Assembly (NCBI GenBank): GCA_019418625.1
Contig: DYBL01000047.1
Coordinates: 1-22,900 of the forward strand
DNA: 22,900 nucleotides
Source: Clostridiales bacterium
GTDB taxonomy: Bacteria; Bacillota; Clostridia; Oscillospirales; Oscillospiraceae
Direction of reading: 5' to 3'
Shown here: in pieces, positions 13,270 to 18,596 of the stretch
Numbering within the stretch: the first letter of the stretch is position 1
How the letters are laid out: each line of letters starts with the position of its first letter
Made by a program: the position numbers and the translations under genes
The notes under the pieces: model-generated
What the model saw: only the letters and a program-made list of their open reading frames with translations
Databases searched by the model: none
Told to the model about the DNA's origin: nothing

Positions 13270-15657
13270 TTACCGGGTTGCGGCGTATTTTTTGATGACG
13301 GAGGCGTTGACCAGCTTTTCCACCTGGCTGCCGTGGCGGACGATGAGGGTGGGGGCCTGCTGGATGCCGTACTGGCTCACCAGGTCCATGTGCTCGCTCA
13401 CGTCGCACACCTCATAGGATAGGCCGGCCTTGTCCAGCTCGTTTTTGGCGATCTTGCAGTTGGGGCAGGTCTTTGTGGTGAAGAGGTAGAGTCCGTCGGC
13501 GCTGCCCGGCGCGGCGGAAGCGGAGGCCGTGCCGGGATCGGAGACGGTGGCTTCCCGGTCGCACAGGCGGCGTCCTTCCAGACGGGAGTTTTCCACGTCG
13601 TACTCCCGGCGGTCCTTGAACTCCTGTACCTTGCCGTCATTCCAGTTCTGGACAGGGCGGTAGTAGCCGGTGATGCGGCTCCAAACCTCGCAGGGCTTGC
13701 CGCACTTGGGGCAGACGGTGTGCTCTCCGGAGAGATAGCCGTGCTCCTGGCAGATGGAGTAGGTGGGGGACATGGTGTAGTAGGGCAGCTTGAAGTTCTC
13801 GGCGATCTTGCGCACCAGGTCGGCGGCAGCCTTCCAGTCCGGCAGCTTCTCGCCCAGGAAGGCGTGGAACACGGTGCCGGAGGTGTAGAGGGTCTGCAGC
13901 TCGTCCTGGATGGCCAGGGCGTCGAAGATGTCGGCAGTGCAGCCCACGGGCAGGTGGGAGGAGTTGGTGTAGTAGGGGGTGTCGCCGGGGTTCTTGGCGG
14001 CAGTGATGATGTCCGGGTATTTCTCCACGTCGTGCTTGGCCAGGCGATAGGTGGTGGACTCGGCGGGAGTGGCCTCCAGATTGTAGAGGTCGCCGTACTG
14101 CTCCTGATAATCGGAGAGGCGCTCACGCATGTGGCCCAGCACGTCCTTGGCGAAGGCCTGGGTCTCGGGATGGGTCAGGTCCTTGCGCAGCCACCGGGCG
14201 TTGAGGCCCACCTCGTTCATGCCGATGAGGCCGATGGTGGAGAAGTGGTTTTCAAAGGTGCCCAGATAGTACTTGGTGTAGGGATAGAGGCCCGCGTCCA
14301 TGAGCCGGGTGATGACCGTGCGCTTGATCTTCAAAGAGCGGGCGGCGATGTCCATGATCTTGTCCAGCCGGGCATAGAACTCCTCCGGCGTCTTGGAAAG
14401 ATACGCGATCCGGGGCAGGTTGATGGTGACCACGCCCACAGAGCCGGTGGACTCGCCGGAGCCGAAGTAGCCGCCGGACTTTTTGCGCAGCTCCCGGAGG
14501 TCCAGCCGCAGACGGCAGCACATGGAGCGCACATCGGAGGGCTCCATGTCGGAGTTGATGTAGTTGGAGAAGTAGGGGGTGCCGTACTTGGCGGTCATCT
14601 CGAAGAGCAGACGGTTGTTCTCCGTGTCGGACCAGTCAAAGTCCTTGGTGATGGAGTAGGTGGGGATGGGATACTGGAAGCCCCGGCCGTTGGCGTCGCC
14701 CTCGGTCATGATCTCGATGAACGCCTTGTTCACCATGTCCATTTCCTTCTTGCAGTCCCCGTAGGTGAAGTCCTGTTCCTTGCCGCCCACGATGGCGGGC
14801 AGGTTTTCAAGGTCACGGGGCACGGTCCAGTCCAGAGTGATGTTGGAAAACGGCGCCTGGGTGCCCCAGCGGGAGGGGGTGTTCACGCCGAAGACGAAGG
14901 ACTGGATGCACTGCTTGACCTCCTTCTGGGTCAGCTTGTCCACCTTGACGAAGGGGGCAAGGTAAGTATCAAAGGAGGAGAACGCCTGGGCACCGGCCCA
15001 CTCGTTCTGCATGATGCCCAGGAAGTTGACCATCTGATTGCACAGGGTGGAAAGATGGCTTGCGGGGGTGGAGTTGATCTTGCCGGGGATGCCAAGACCC
15101 TGCTGGATCAGCTGCTTGAGGCTCCATCCGGCGCAGTAGCCGGTGAGCATGCTCAGGTCGTGAAGATGGATGTCGCCGTCCTTGTGGGCCTTGGCGATCT
15201 CCTCGTCGTAGATCTCACTGAGCCAGTAGTTGGCGGTGATGGCGCCGGAGTTGGACAGGATCAGGCCGCCCACGGAGTAGGTGACGGTGGAGTTTTCCTT
15301 GACACGCCAGTCGTTGATCTGCAGGTAGTTGTCCACCAGGTCCTTGTAGTCCAGCACGGTGGATTTGAGGTTGCGTACCTTCTCCCGCTGCTTGCGGTAG
15401 AGGATGTAGGCCTTGGCCACGTCCGCGTAGCCGGCCTTGGAGAGGATGTTCTCCACGCTGTCCTGGATGTCCTCCACGGAGATCTGTCCGTCGTGGATCT
15501 TGTCCTGATAATCGGCGGTGACCTTCAGGGCCAGCAGGTCGATGATATCGGCATTGTAGGCTTTGTTGGTGGCCTCGAAGGCCTTGGTGATGGCGGTGCT
15601 GATTTTGGACAGATTGAAGTCCGTGACCTTCCCGTCCCGTTTGACGACTTGATACAT
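13270..15657 (-). CDS. nrdD: Anaerobic (class III) ribonucleoside-triphosphate reductase with fused C-terminal glutaredoxin-like domain
   Basis: Reduces ribonucleoside triphosphates to dNTPs with a glycyl radical. The 795-aa protein begins with an ATP-cone (about 1-95, MYQVVKRDGKVTDFN...). The reductase core contains GYCAGWSLKQLI and MCCRLRLDLREL (Cys380/381, the expected thiyl-radical region). A zinc site is formed by Cys636, 649, 652 and 656, and the glycyl-radical loop RITGYYRP has Gly664. After an Ala/Ser/Pro-rich linker (about 700-720) comes a redoxin domain (about 722-795) with Cys731-Pro-Asn-Cys734 and the cis-proline-like QQAPTLIV. This unusual tail suggests built-in thiol reduction rather than formate dependence. 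ATG 15657 is chosen because family members start there; the extra 30 in-frame residues upstream look unrelated. NrdR-type sites and a good promoter precede it. Confidence 0.95.
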   Translation of the reverse strand: MYQVVKRDGKVTDFNLSKISTAITKAFEATNKAYNADIIDLLALKVTADYQDKIHDGQISVEDIQDSVENILSKAGYADVAKAYILYRKQREKVRNLKSTVLDYKDLVDNYLQINDWRVKENSTVTYSVGGLILSNSGAITANYWLSEIYDEEIAKAHKDGDIHLHDLSMLTGYCAGWSLKQLIQQGLGIPGKINSTPASHLSTLCNQMVNFLGIMQNEWAGAQAFSSFDTYLAPFVKVDKLTQKEVKQCIQSFVFGVNTPSRWGTQAPFSNITLDWTVPRDLENLPAIVGGKEQDFTYGDCKKEMDMVNKAFIEIMTEGDANGRGFQYPIPTYSITKDFDWSDTENNRLLFEMTAKYGTPYFSNYINSDMEPSDVRSMCCRLRLDLRELRKKSGGYFGSGESTGSVGVVTINLPRIAYLSKTPEEFYARLDKIMDIAARSLKIKRTVITRLMDAGLYPYTKYYLGTFENHFSTIGLIGMNEVGLNARWLRKDLTHPETQAFAKDVLGHMRERLSDYQEQYGDLYNLEATPAESTTYRLAKHDVEKYPDIITAAKNPGDTPYYTNSSHLPVGCTADIFDALAIQDELQTLYTSGTVFHAFLGEKLPDWKAAADLVRKIAENFKLPYYTMSPTYSICQEHGYLSGEHTVCPKCGKPCEVWSRITGYYRPVQNWNDGKVQEFKDRREYDVENSRLEGRRLCDREATVSDPGTASASAAPGSADGLYLFTTKTCPNCKIAKNELDKAGLSYEVCDVSEHMDLVSQYGIQQAPTLIVRHGSQVEKLVNASVIKKYAATR

Positions 15658-15761
15658 GGCTCGACCCGCTTTCTCTAAAATGTAAATAGTATAGGATTCG
15701 TATGGATATCCGTGCATACAACAGGGCGGGCACACGGCGCCGCCCAAAGGTTCCGAATTTT

Positions 15762-15815
15762 ATTGTACCACAAGACCTATGGAAGTCAATTAGATTAAAA
15801 CACTATATATAGTGC
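15762..15815 (-). promoter_or_regulatory. nrdD promoter with NrdR box
   Basis: Minus-strand -35 TTGACT (complement of 15784-15789) and -10 TACAAT (complement of 15762-15767) flank a 16-nt spacer; both are five of six to consensus. ACACTATATATAGTGC at 15800-15815 matches the NrdR box consensus almost perfectly and lies just upstream of the -35. A degenerate second box (15768-15783, about 9 of 16 matches) starts exactly 32 nt away and fills the -35/-10 spacer. Paired boxes about three helical turns apart are the known NrdR arrangement, so repression by ATP/dATP-loaded NrdR is expected. nrdR itself is not in the window. Confidence 0.8.
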
Positions 15816-15852
15816 GCTTTTTTCAGCGTTTTGCCAGTACAGAAACGAGGGC

Positions 15853-16548
15853 TCACTCAACGCCCCGCAGCTGTACCTCCCCGAAAAACGGCCGGGCCAG
15901 CTCCAAAAAACCGTGGAGCTCTTCTGCGGTGAAGCCTGTAAACCCCTGGGAGATCAGGGCCCCGGAGTCCACGAAATTTTGCAGGTAATAGTAGGGAGCG
16001 CCGTCGAGCCAGCGGCCGATGGCAAGGATGTCGTCGGCGGTGTGTAGCTCACGCACCACGGTGGTGCGGAATTCATATTCCACCCCGGCATTGCGCAAAA
16101 GCGCGATGCTTTCCCGGATGGGAGTCAGGTCGAGGTTGGGGACGCCCACGGTCTGCGGGTATTTTTCCGGACTGTTTTTGATGTCCATGGCCACATAGTC
16201 CACCAGCTTGTCCCGAAGGAGCTGCTCCAGCCGGTCAGGAAAGCAGCCGTTGGTGTCCAGCTTCACAGCAAAGCCCAGATCCCGGACCCGGCGCAGAAAG
16301 TCACCGGCGCCGTCGTGGAGCAGCGGCTCGCCGCCGGAGAGCACGACTCCGTCCAAAAGCCCACGGCGGCGGGAGAGAAAGTCCAGCACATCGGCCTGGC
16401 GCAGGTGCTCAGCTTGGTCCGGATGGAGCACCAGTACGGCGTTGTGACAGAAGGGGCAGCGCAGGTTGCACCCGCCGGTAAACACGGTGGCGGCCAGCTT
16501 GCCCGGATAGTCCACCATTGCCAGCTTCTGCAGTCCGGAAAATTCCAT
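15853..16548 (-). CDS. nrdG: Radical SAM activating protein of the anaerobic ribonucleotide reductase
   Basis: Radical SAM enzyme expected to install the glycyl radical on NrdD. The 231-aa protein has FTGGCNLRCPFCHN, a CX3CX2C cluster-binding motif near residue 27, and SGGEPLL, the GGE SAM-binding motif. MEFSGLQKLAMVDYPGKLA is a typical start for the longer NrdG subfamily (often named anaerobic RNR activating protein). ATG 16548 is supported by GGAGG 7 nt upstream; a GTG at 16569 would precede that site. It is placed upstream of nrdD (195-nt gap) rather than in the more common downstream position. The activation partner is inferred from linkage; pyruvate formate-lyase activases share the fold. 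Confidence 0.9.
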   Translation of the reverse strand: MEFSGLQKLAMVDYPGKLAATVFTGGCNLRCPFCHNAVLVLHPDQAEHLRQADVLDFLSRRRGLLDGVVLSGGEPLLHDGAGDFLRRVRDLGFAVKLDTNGCFPDRLEQLLRDKLVDYVAMDIKNSPEKYPQTVGVPNLDLTPIRESIALLRNAGVEYEFRTTVVRELHTADDILAIGRWLDGAPYYYLQNFVDSGALISQGFTGFTAEELHGFLELARPFFGEVQLRGVE

Positions 16549-16565
16549 GGGAGTTCCTCCAAAAT

Positions 16566-16609
16566 ACACAAGATATTGATAGTGTACACCTCTTTGACCA
16601 CAAGAACAA
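16566..16609 (-). promoter_or_regulatory. Candidate nrdG promoter with degenerate NrdR-like site
   Basis: On the minus strand TTGTTC (complement of 16604-16609), a 17-nt spacer and TACACT (complement of 16581-16586) give a moderate promoter. ACACAAGATATTGATA (16566-16581) matches about 12 of 16 positions of the NrdR consensus, and an alternative register (16570-16585) preserves the right half ATAGTGT. A weaker CCACAAGA-containing stretch starts 32 nt away at 16598. The pattern echoes the nrdD promoter but is much more degraded. Confidence 0.4.
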
Positions 16610-16740
16610 GAGGCGGCGGGGAAAAGAAAAAAATACCGGTGCCGGCGGGGGAGGAACCGGCCTCCAGAATGGTTAAAAATTTTTAGATAAAATGGAAAAT
16701 TCAGGCTCGCTGGGGGGCTGAAATTCTATAGAACTATGCA

Positions 16741-16769
16741 TTGCGCAGGGGGGTGGATTTCCGTATAAT
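16741..16769 (+). promoter_or_regulatory. Promoter of the C39-like lipoprotein gene
   Basis: A perfect -10 TATAAT (16764-16769) stands 17 nt after TTGCGC (16741-16746), a weak -35. A 10-bp palindrome TTCTATAGAA (16724-16733) lies just upstream. The leader would be about 64 nt and ends in a good Shine-Dalgarno. The stretch 16610-16740 between this promoter and nrdG is otherwise AT-rich with nothing recognisable. Confidence 0.55.
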
Positions 16770-16839
16770 GGCACTCAGCGCACGGGAAAAACCGTGTGAA
16801 ATCGGACACGGGGCTCTAGCCCTGAAAAGGAGATCGACA

Positions 16840-17655
16840 ATGAAAAAAACAGTCACCATGGCGCTGACCCTCACGATGCTGCTGGCGATGCTTACCGGCT
16901 GCGGCGCCACCAATGACACACCGGCTGACAATGCCGAGGAACCCAAAGCTGCTGAAAACTTCAGCGATGAGATGAAAATCCCCTACGCGGTGGATCTGTC
17001 CCCGGAGGACGGCGCGGACTCGGTGGAGCGGCAGGGAGACCATGAAAACTCCCCCTACTTTGCCCATCCCGACGTCTACAACATGGAATCCACGGATACC
17101 CTGACGGTGCTCCACAATTTCAAGACCCAGCAGCAGACCAGCGAGTGGTCCTGCGGCGTCACCTCCGCCCTCATGGTGCTGGAGTGGTACGGCAAGCTGG
17201 GCGACTGGAACGAGGAGTCCCTGGCGGCTCTGCGCCACAGTCTGGACGGCACGGAGCTGGAGGGCTATCCCGGAACCACGCTGGAGCAGGCCATGGATAT
17301 TTTCAACGGCGTAGGCGGTTTCGATATGATTACCACCTATGATTACCCCGACGGCATCTGGGTGGACGATATTCAGGGCTGGCTGGCGGAAGGCAAGCCC
17401 ATCATGGTCGCCTGGAACGACTGGGGCGGCCACTGGCAGGTGATCGTGGGCTATGACACCATGGGCACCGAGACCACCCAGGACGACGTGATCCTGGTGG
17501 CGGACCCCTACGATACCACCGACCATAATCAGGATGGCTACGGCATCTACGGCGCCGAGCGCTTCCTCTATAACTTCACCATGTACAACGCATTCACGGA
17601 AGAAGAGGGCGGCAACGACTATCTGTTCATCGTGGCCAGCCCCGCGGAGGCGTAA
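16840..17655 (+). CDS. Secreted lipoprotein with C39-like (papain-fold) cysteine peptidase domain
   Basis: The 271-aa protein starts with a lipoprotein signal peptide: a positively charged N-terminus, a hydrophobic stretch and the lipobox LTGC with Cys21 as the lipid-bearing residue, so it should be anchored to the outer face of the membrane. After an acidic linker (about 22-85) comes a domain resembling the Peptidase_C39_2 family. A candidate nucleophile Cys105 sits in EWSCGVTSALMVLEWYG, a candidate His198 in GGHWQVIVGYD, and Asp222 in LVADPYDTTD, in the order expected for a Cys-His-Asp triad. No ATPase or transporter is attached, so this is not a bacteriocin exporter. The substrate is unknown. 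The start at 16840 is chosen over 16741 because AAGGAG lies 7 nt upstream and the signal peptide begins there. Confidence 0.82.
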   Translation: MKKTVTMALTLTMLLAMLTGCGATNDTPADNAEEPKAAENFSDEMKIPYAVDLSPEDGADSVERQGDHENSPYFAHPDVYNMESTDTLTVLHNFKTQQQTSEWSCGVTSALMVLEWYGKLGDWNEESLAALRHSLDGTELEGYPGTTLEQAMDIFNGVGGFDMITTYDYPDGIWVDDIQGWLAEGKPIMVAWNDWGGHWQVIVGYDTMGTETTQDDVILVADPYDTTDHNQDGYGIYGAERFLYNFTMYNAFTEEEGGNDYLFIVASPAEA

Positions 17656-17704
17656 GGGAAAGAAGTTACTTCGCACAGAAAATCCCCAGCATGAAATAAA
17701 CCAA

Positions 17705-17746
17705 GAACGCCCCGGCGGAATGTTCCGCCGGGGCGTTCCTGGTTTT
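17705..17746 (+). terminator. Intrinsic terminator after the lipoprotein gene
   Basis: Arms GAACGCCCCGGCGGAA (17705-17720) and TTCCGCCGGGGCGTTC (17723-17738) pair perfectly and are followed by CTGGTTTT. It lies 49 nt after the lipoprotein stop and should isolate that gene from the downstream surface-protein unit. Confidence 0.85.
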
Positions 17747-17804
17747 CCGAAACATCACTGGAGCGACACGGCTGTGCGGGCTCCTGCGCTGCTTACATTA
17801 TTAT

Positions 17805-17956
17805 AGGTATACCGGATATGAGGCGCGTGATCCCCAGCTTTCTTAGATGAAACATCCAAATGAAGCAAAGATAATTTATGCAAAACAACATAACGGTTTT
17901 GAAGATAAATTTGTAAAATGACACCAATCGTGTAACCGCCGTCAGGTATACTGGAT
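17805..17956 (+). repeat. Direct repeat pair in the AT-rich leader region before the 139-aa gene
   Basis: AGGTATACCGGAT (17805-17817) and AGGTATACTGGAT (17944-17956) match at 12 of 13 positions, 139 bp apart. The second copy contains a -10-like TATACT (17947-17952) placed about 35 nt before the 139-aa gene start, though no good -35 is visible. The first copy contains the perfect palindrome GGTATACC. They may be binding sites for one regulator, or duplicated promoter elements. The 17747-17986 stretch is clearly richer in A+T than its surroundings and otherwise holds nothing recognised. Confidence 0.35.
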
Positions 17957-17986
17957 CCAGAACTTGAGGAAGGGGGGACACCGTAC

Positions 17987-18406
17987 ATGCAGAAGCGAAT
18001 GTGGCAAAATGCATACCGAACGACTGTGGTGTGCGTGGACTCCTACGATGACGGCGTTTTGACCGGCCGGATGTACAACCCGGGGCTGCAAAACGGCGAA
18101 CGGTTCCACGGCTTGATGCAGTTTCTGATCAAAATGGAGGACCTGCTGGACACCCTTCAGTTCCCGCAGCCCTTCATGGACAGCCGGGGCTTTTCCCCTG
18201 CCAGGGGACAGGCTGCCTCGGCGCCGGTATCAGAGCAGCGTCAGCAGGGGGAGCGGGCGACCTTTGCGCTCAAGGTCCTCTTCCGGCAAAACGCCAGTTG
18301 GCAGGGTTCTGTTACCTGGCTGGAAGGAGGGAGAGAAGAGAGCTTTCGCAGCGTGCTGGAGCTGGTACTGCTGATGGACAGCGCCCTTTCATCGGGAGCG
18401 TCCTGA
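17987..18406 (+). CDS. Hypothetical protein (139 aa) upstream of the c-di-GMP riboswitch
   Basis: I cannot assign a function. The 139-aa protein is soluble-looking, with no signal peptide or membrane segment. It has two compact blocks, residues about 8-62 (TTVVCVDSYDDGVLTGRMYNP... FLIKMEDLLDTLQFPQPF) and about 88-135 (ATFALKVLFRQNASWQGSVTWLEG... SFRSVLELVLLMDSAL), joined by a Pro/Ala/Gln-rich linker. The alternating strands and an amphipathic helix suggest a small alpha/beta domain. The RxxxR/DxSxxG PilZ pattern for c-di-GMP binding is not seen. The start is supported by GAGGAAGGGGGG just upstream. It ends 55 nt before the riboswitch P1 stem with no terminator between, so it is probably co-transcribed with the surface protein and may assist it. 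I have an impression that similar small proteins recur in Clostridia; this is not verified. Confidence 0.8.
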   Translation: MQKRMWQNAYRTTVVCVDSYDDGVLTGRMYNPGLQNGERFHGLMQFLIKMEDLLDTLQFPQPFMDSRGFSPARGQAASAPVSEQRQQGERATFALKVLFRQNASWQGSVTWLEGGREESFRSVLELVLLMDSALSSGAS

Positions 18407-18461
18407 CGCGGCACGGTGTGCAGCGACATCGGTAAACCAAAGGCGCGGGCGGCCGCGCATA

Positions 18462-18560
18462 GAAATCACTGAAACGGCAAACCGTCCGAAAGGGCGGGAC
18501 GCAAAGCAAGGGGGCTAAAGCGGCGCACGCCGCCACGCCGGCCCGGCCGCCAAGGATTTC
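18462..18560 (+). ncRNA. Cyclic di-GMP-I (GEMM-I) riboswitch aptamer
   Basis: The core follows the class I c-di-GMP aptamer point by point. GGCAAACC is at 18476-18483. A P2 hairpin CCGTCC-GAAA-GGGCGG (18482-18497) carries the conserved GAAA tetraloop, and GACGCAAAGC follows at 18498-18507. A second arm with GGCTAAAG and hairpin GCGGC/GCCGC (18520-18533) supplies the tetraloop-receptor side, and the GCCGG...GGCCGCC closing segment completes it. P1 can be formed by GAAATC (18462-18467) and GATTTC (18555-18560). The base before CAAACC (18477) is G, the c-di-GMP-specific choice; the cGAMP-sensing variant has A there. The aptamer lies entirely in the gap before the surface-protein gene. Confidence 0.92.
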
Positions 18561-18596
18561 ATTCTCAAAATCTTGTGAGGAAAAGGAGAATGAATC
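18551..18596 (+). promoter_or_regulatory. Predicted riboswitch expression platform sequestering the ribosome binding site
   Basis: The Shine-Dalgarno AAGGAG (18583-18588) lies 8 nt before the ATG at 18597. GATT(T)CATTCTC (18555-18566) is complementary to GAGAATGAATC (18586-18596): 11 base pairs with one bulged T, covering half of the Shine-Dalgarno and reaching the start codon. Its first six bases are the same bases that form the 3' strand of P1, so P1 and the blocking helix exclude one another. A competing 8-bp hairpin (18551-18575, one bulged G) can also form; it has no T-run and is not a terminator. This predicts that ligand frees the site and turns translation on. A residual 6-bp pairing (18561-18566 with 18586-18591) remains possible with P1 formed. 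Confidence 0.6.

Noticed and set aside
13720..15678. 652-codon open frame on the plus strand
   Set aside because: It is the antisense shadow of nrdD, with no domain and Gly/Val/His-rich composition.
15658..15747. 30-residue N-terminal extension of NrdD
   Set aside because: It is Cys/Tyr-rich and unlike the family; the ATP-cone begins normally at 15657, so the segment is leader RNA.
16741..16839. 33-residue N-terminal extension of the lipoprotein
   Set aside because: The segment contains the promoter -10, while a good Shine-Dalgarno and a complete lipoprotein signal peptide place the start at 16840.
18462..18560. cGAMP-sensing (GEMM-Ib) riboswitch
   Set aside because: The position just before CAAACC (18477) is G; the cGAMP-selective variant typically has A there.
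18551..18575. Hairpin after the riboswitch as an intrinsic transcription terminator
   Set aside because: The stem is AT-rich, has a bulge and is followed by TGAGGAAAAGG, not a T-run. Pairing with the ribosome binding site is a better explanation for the platform.
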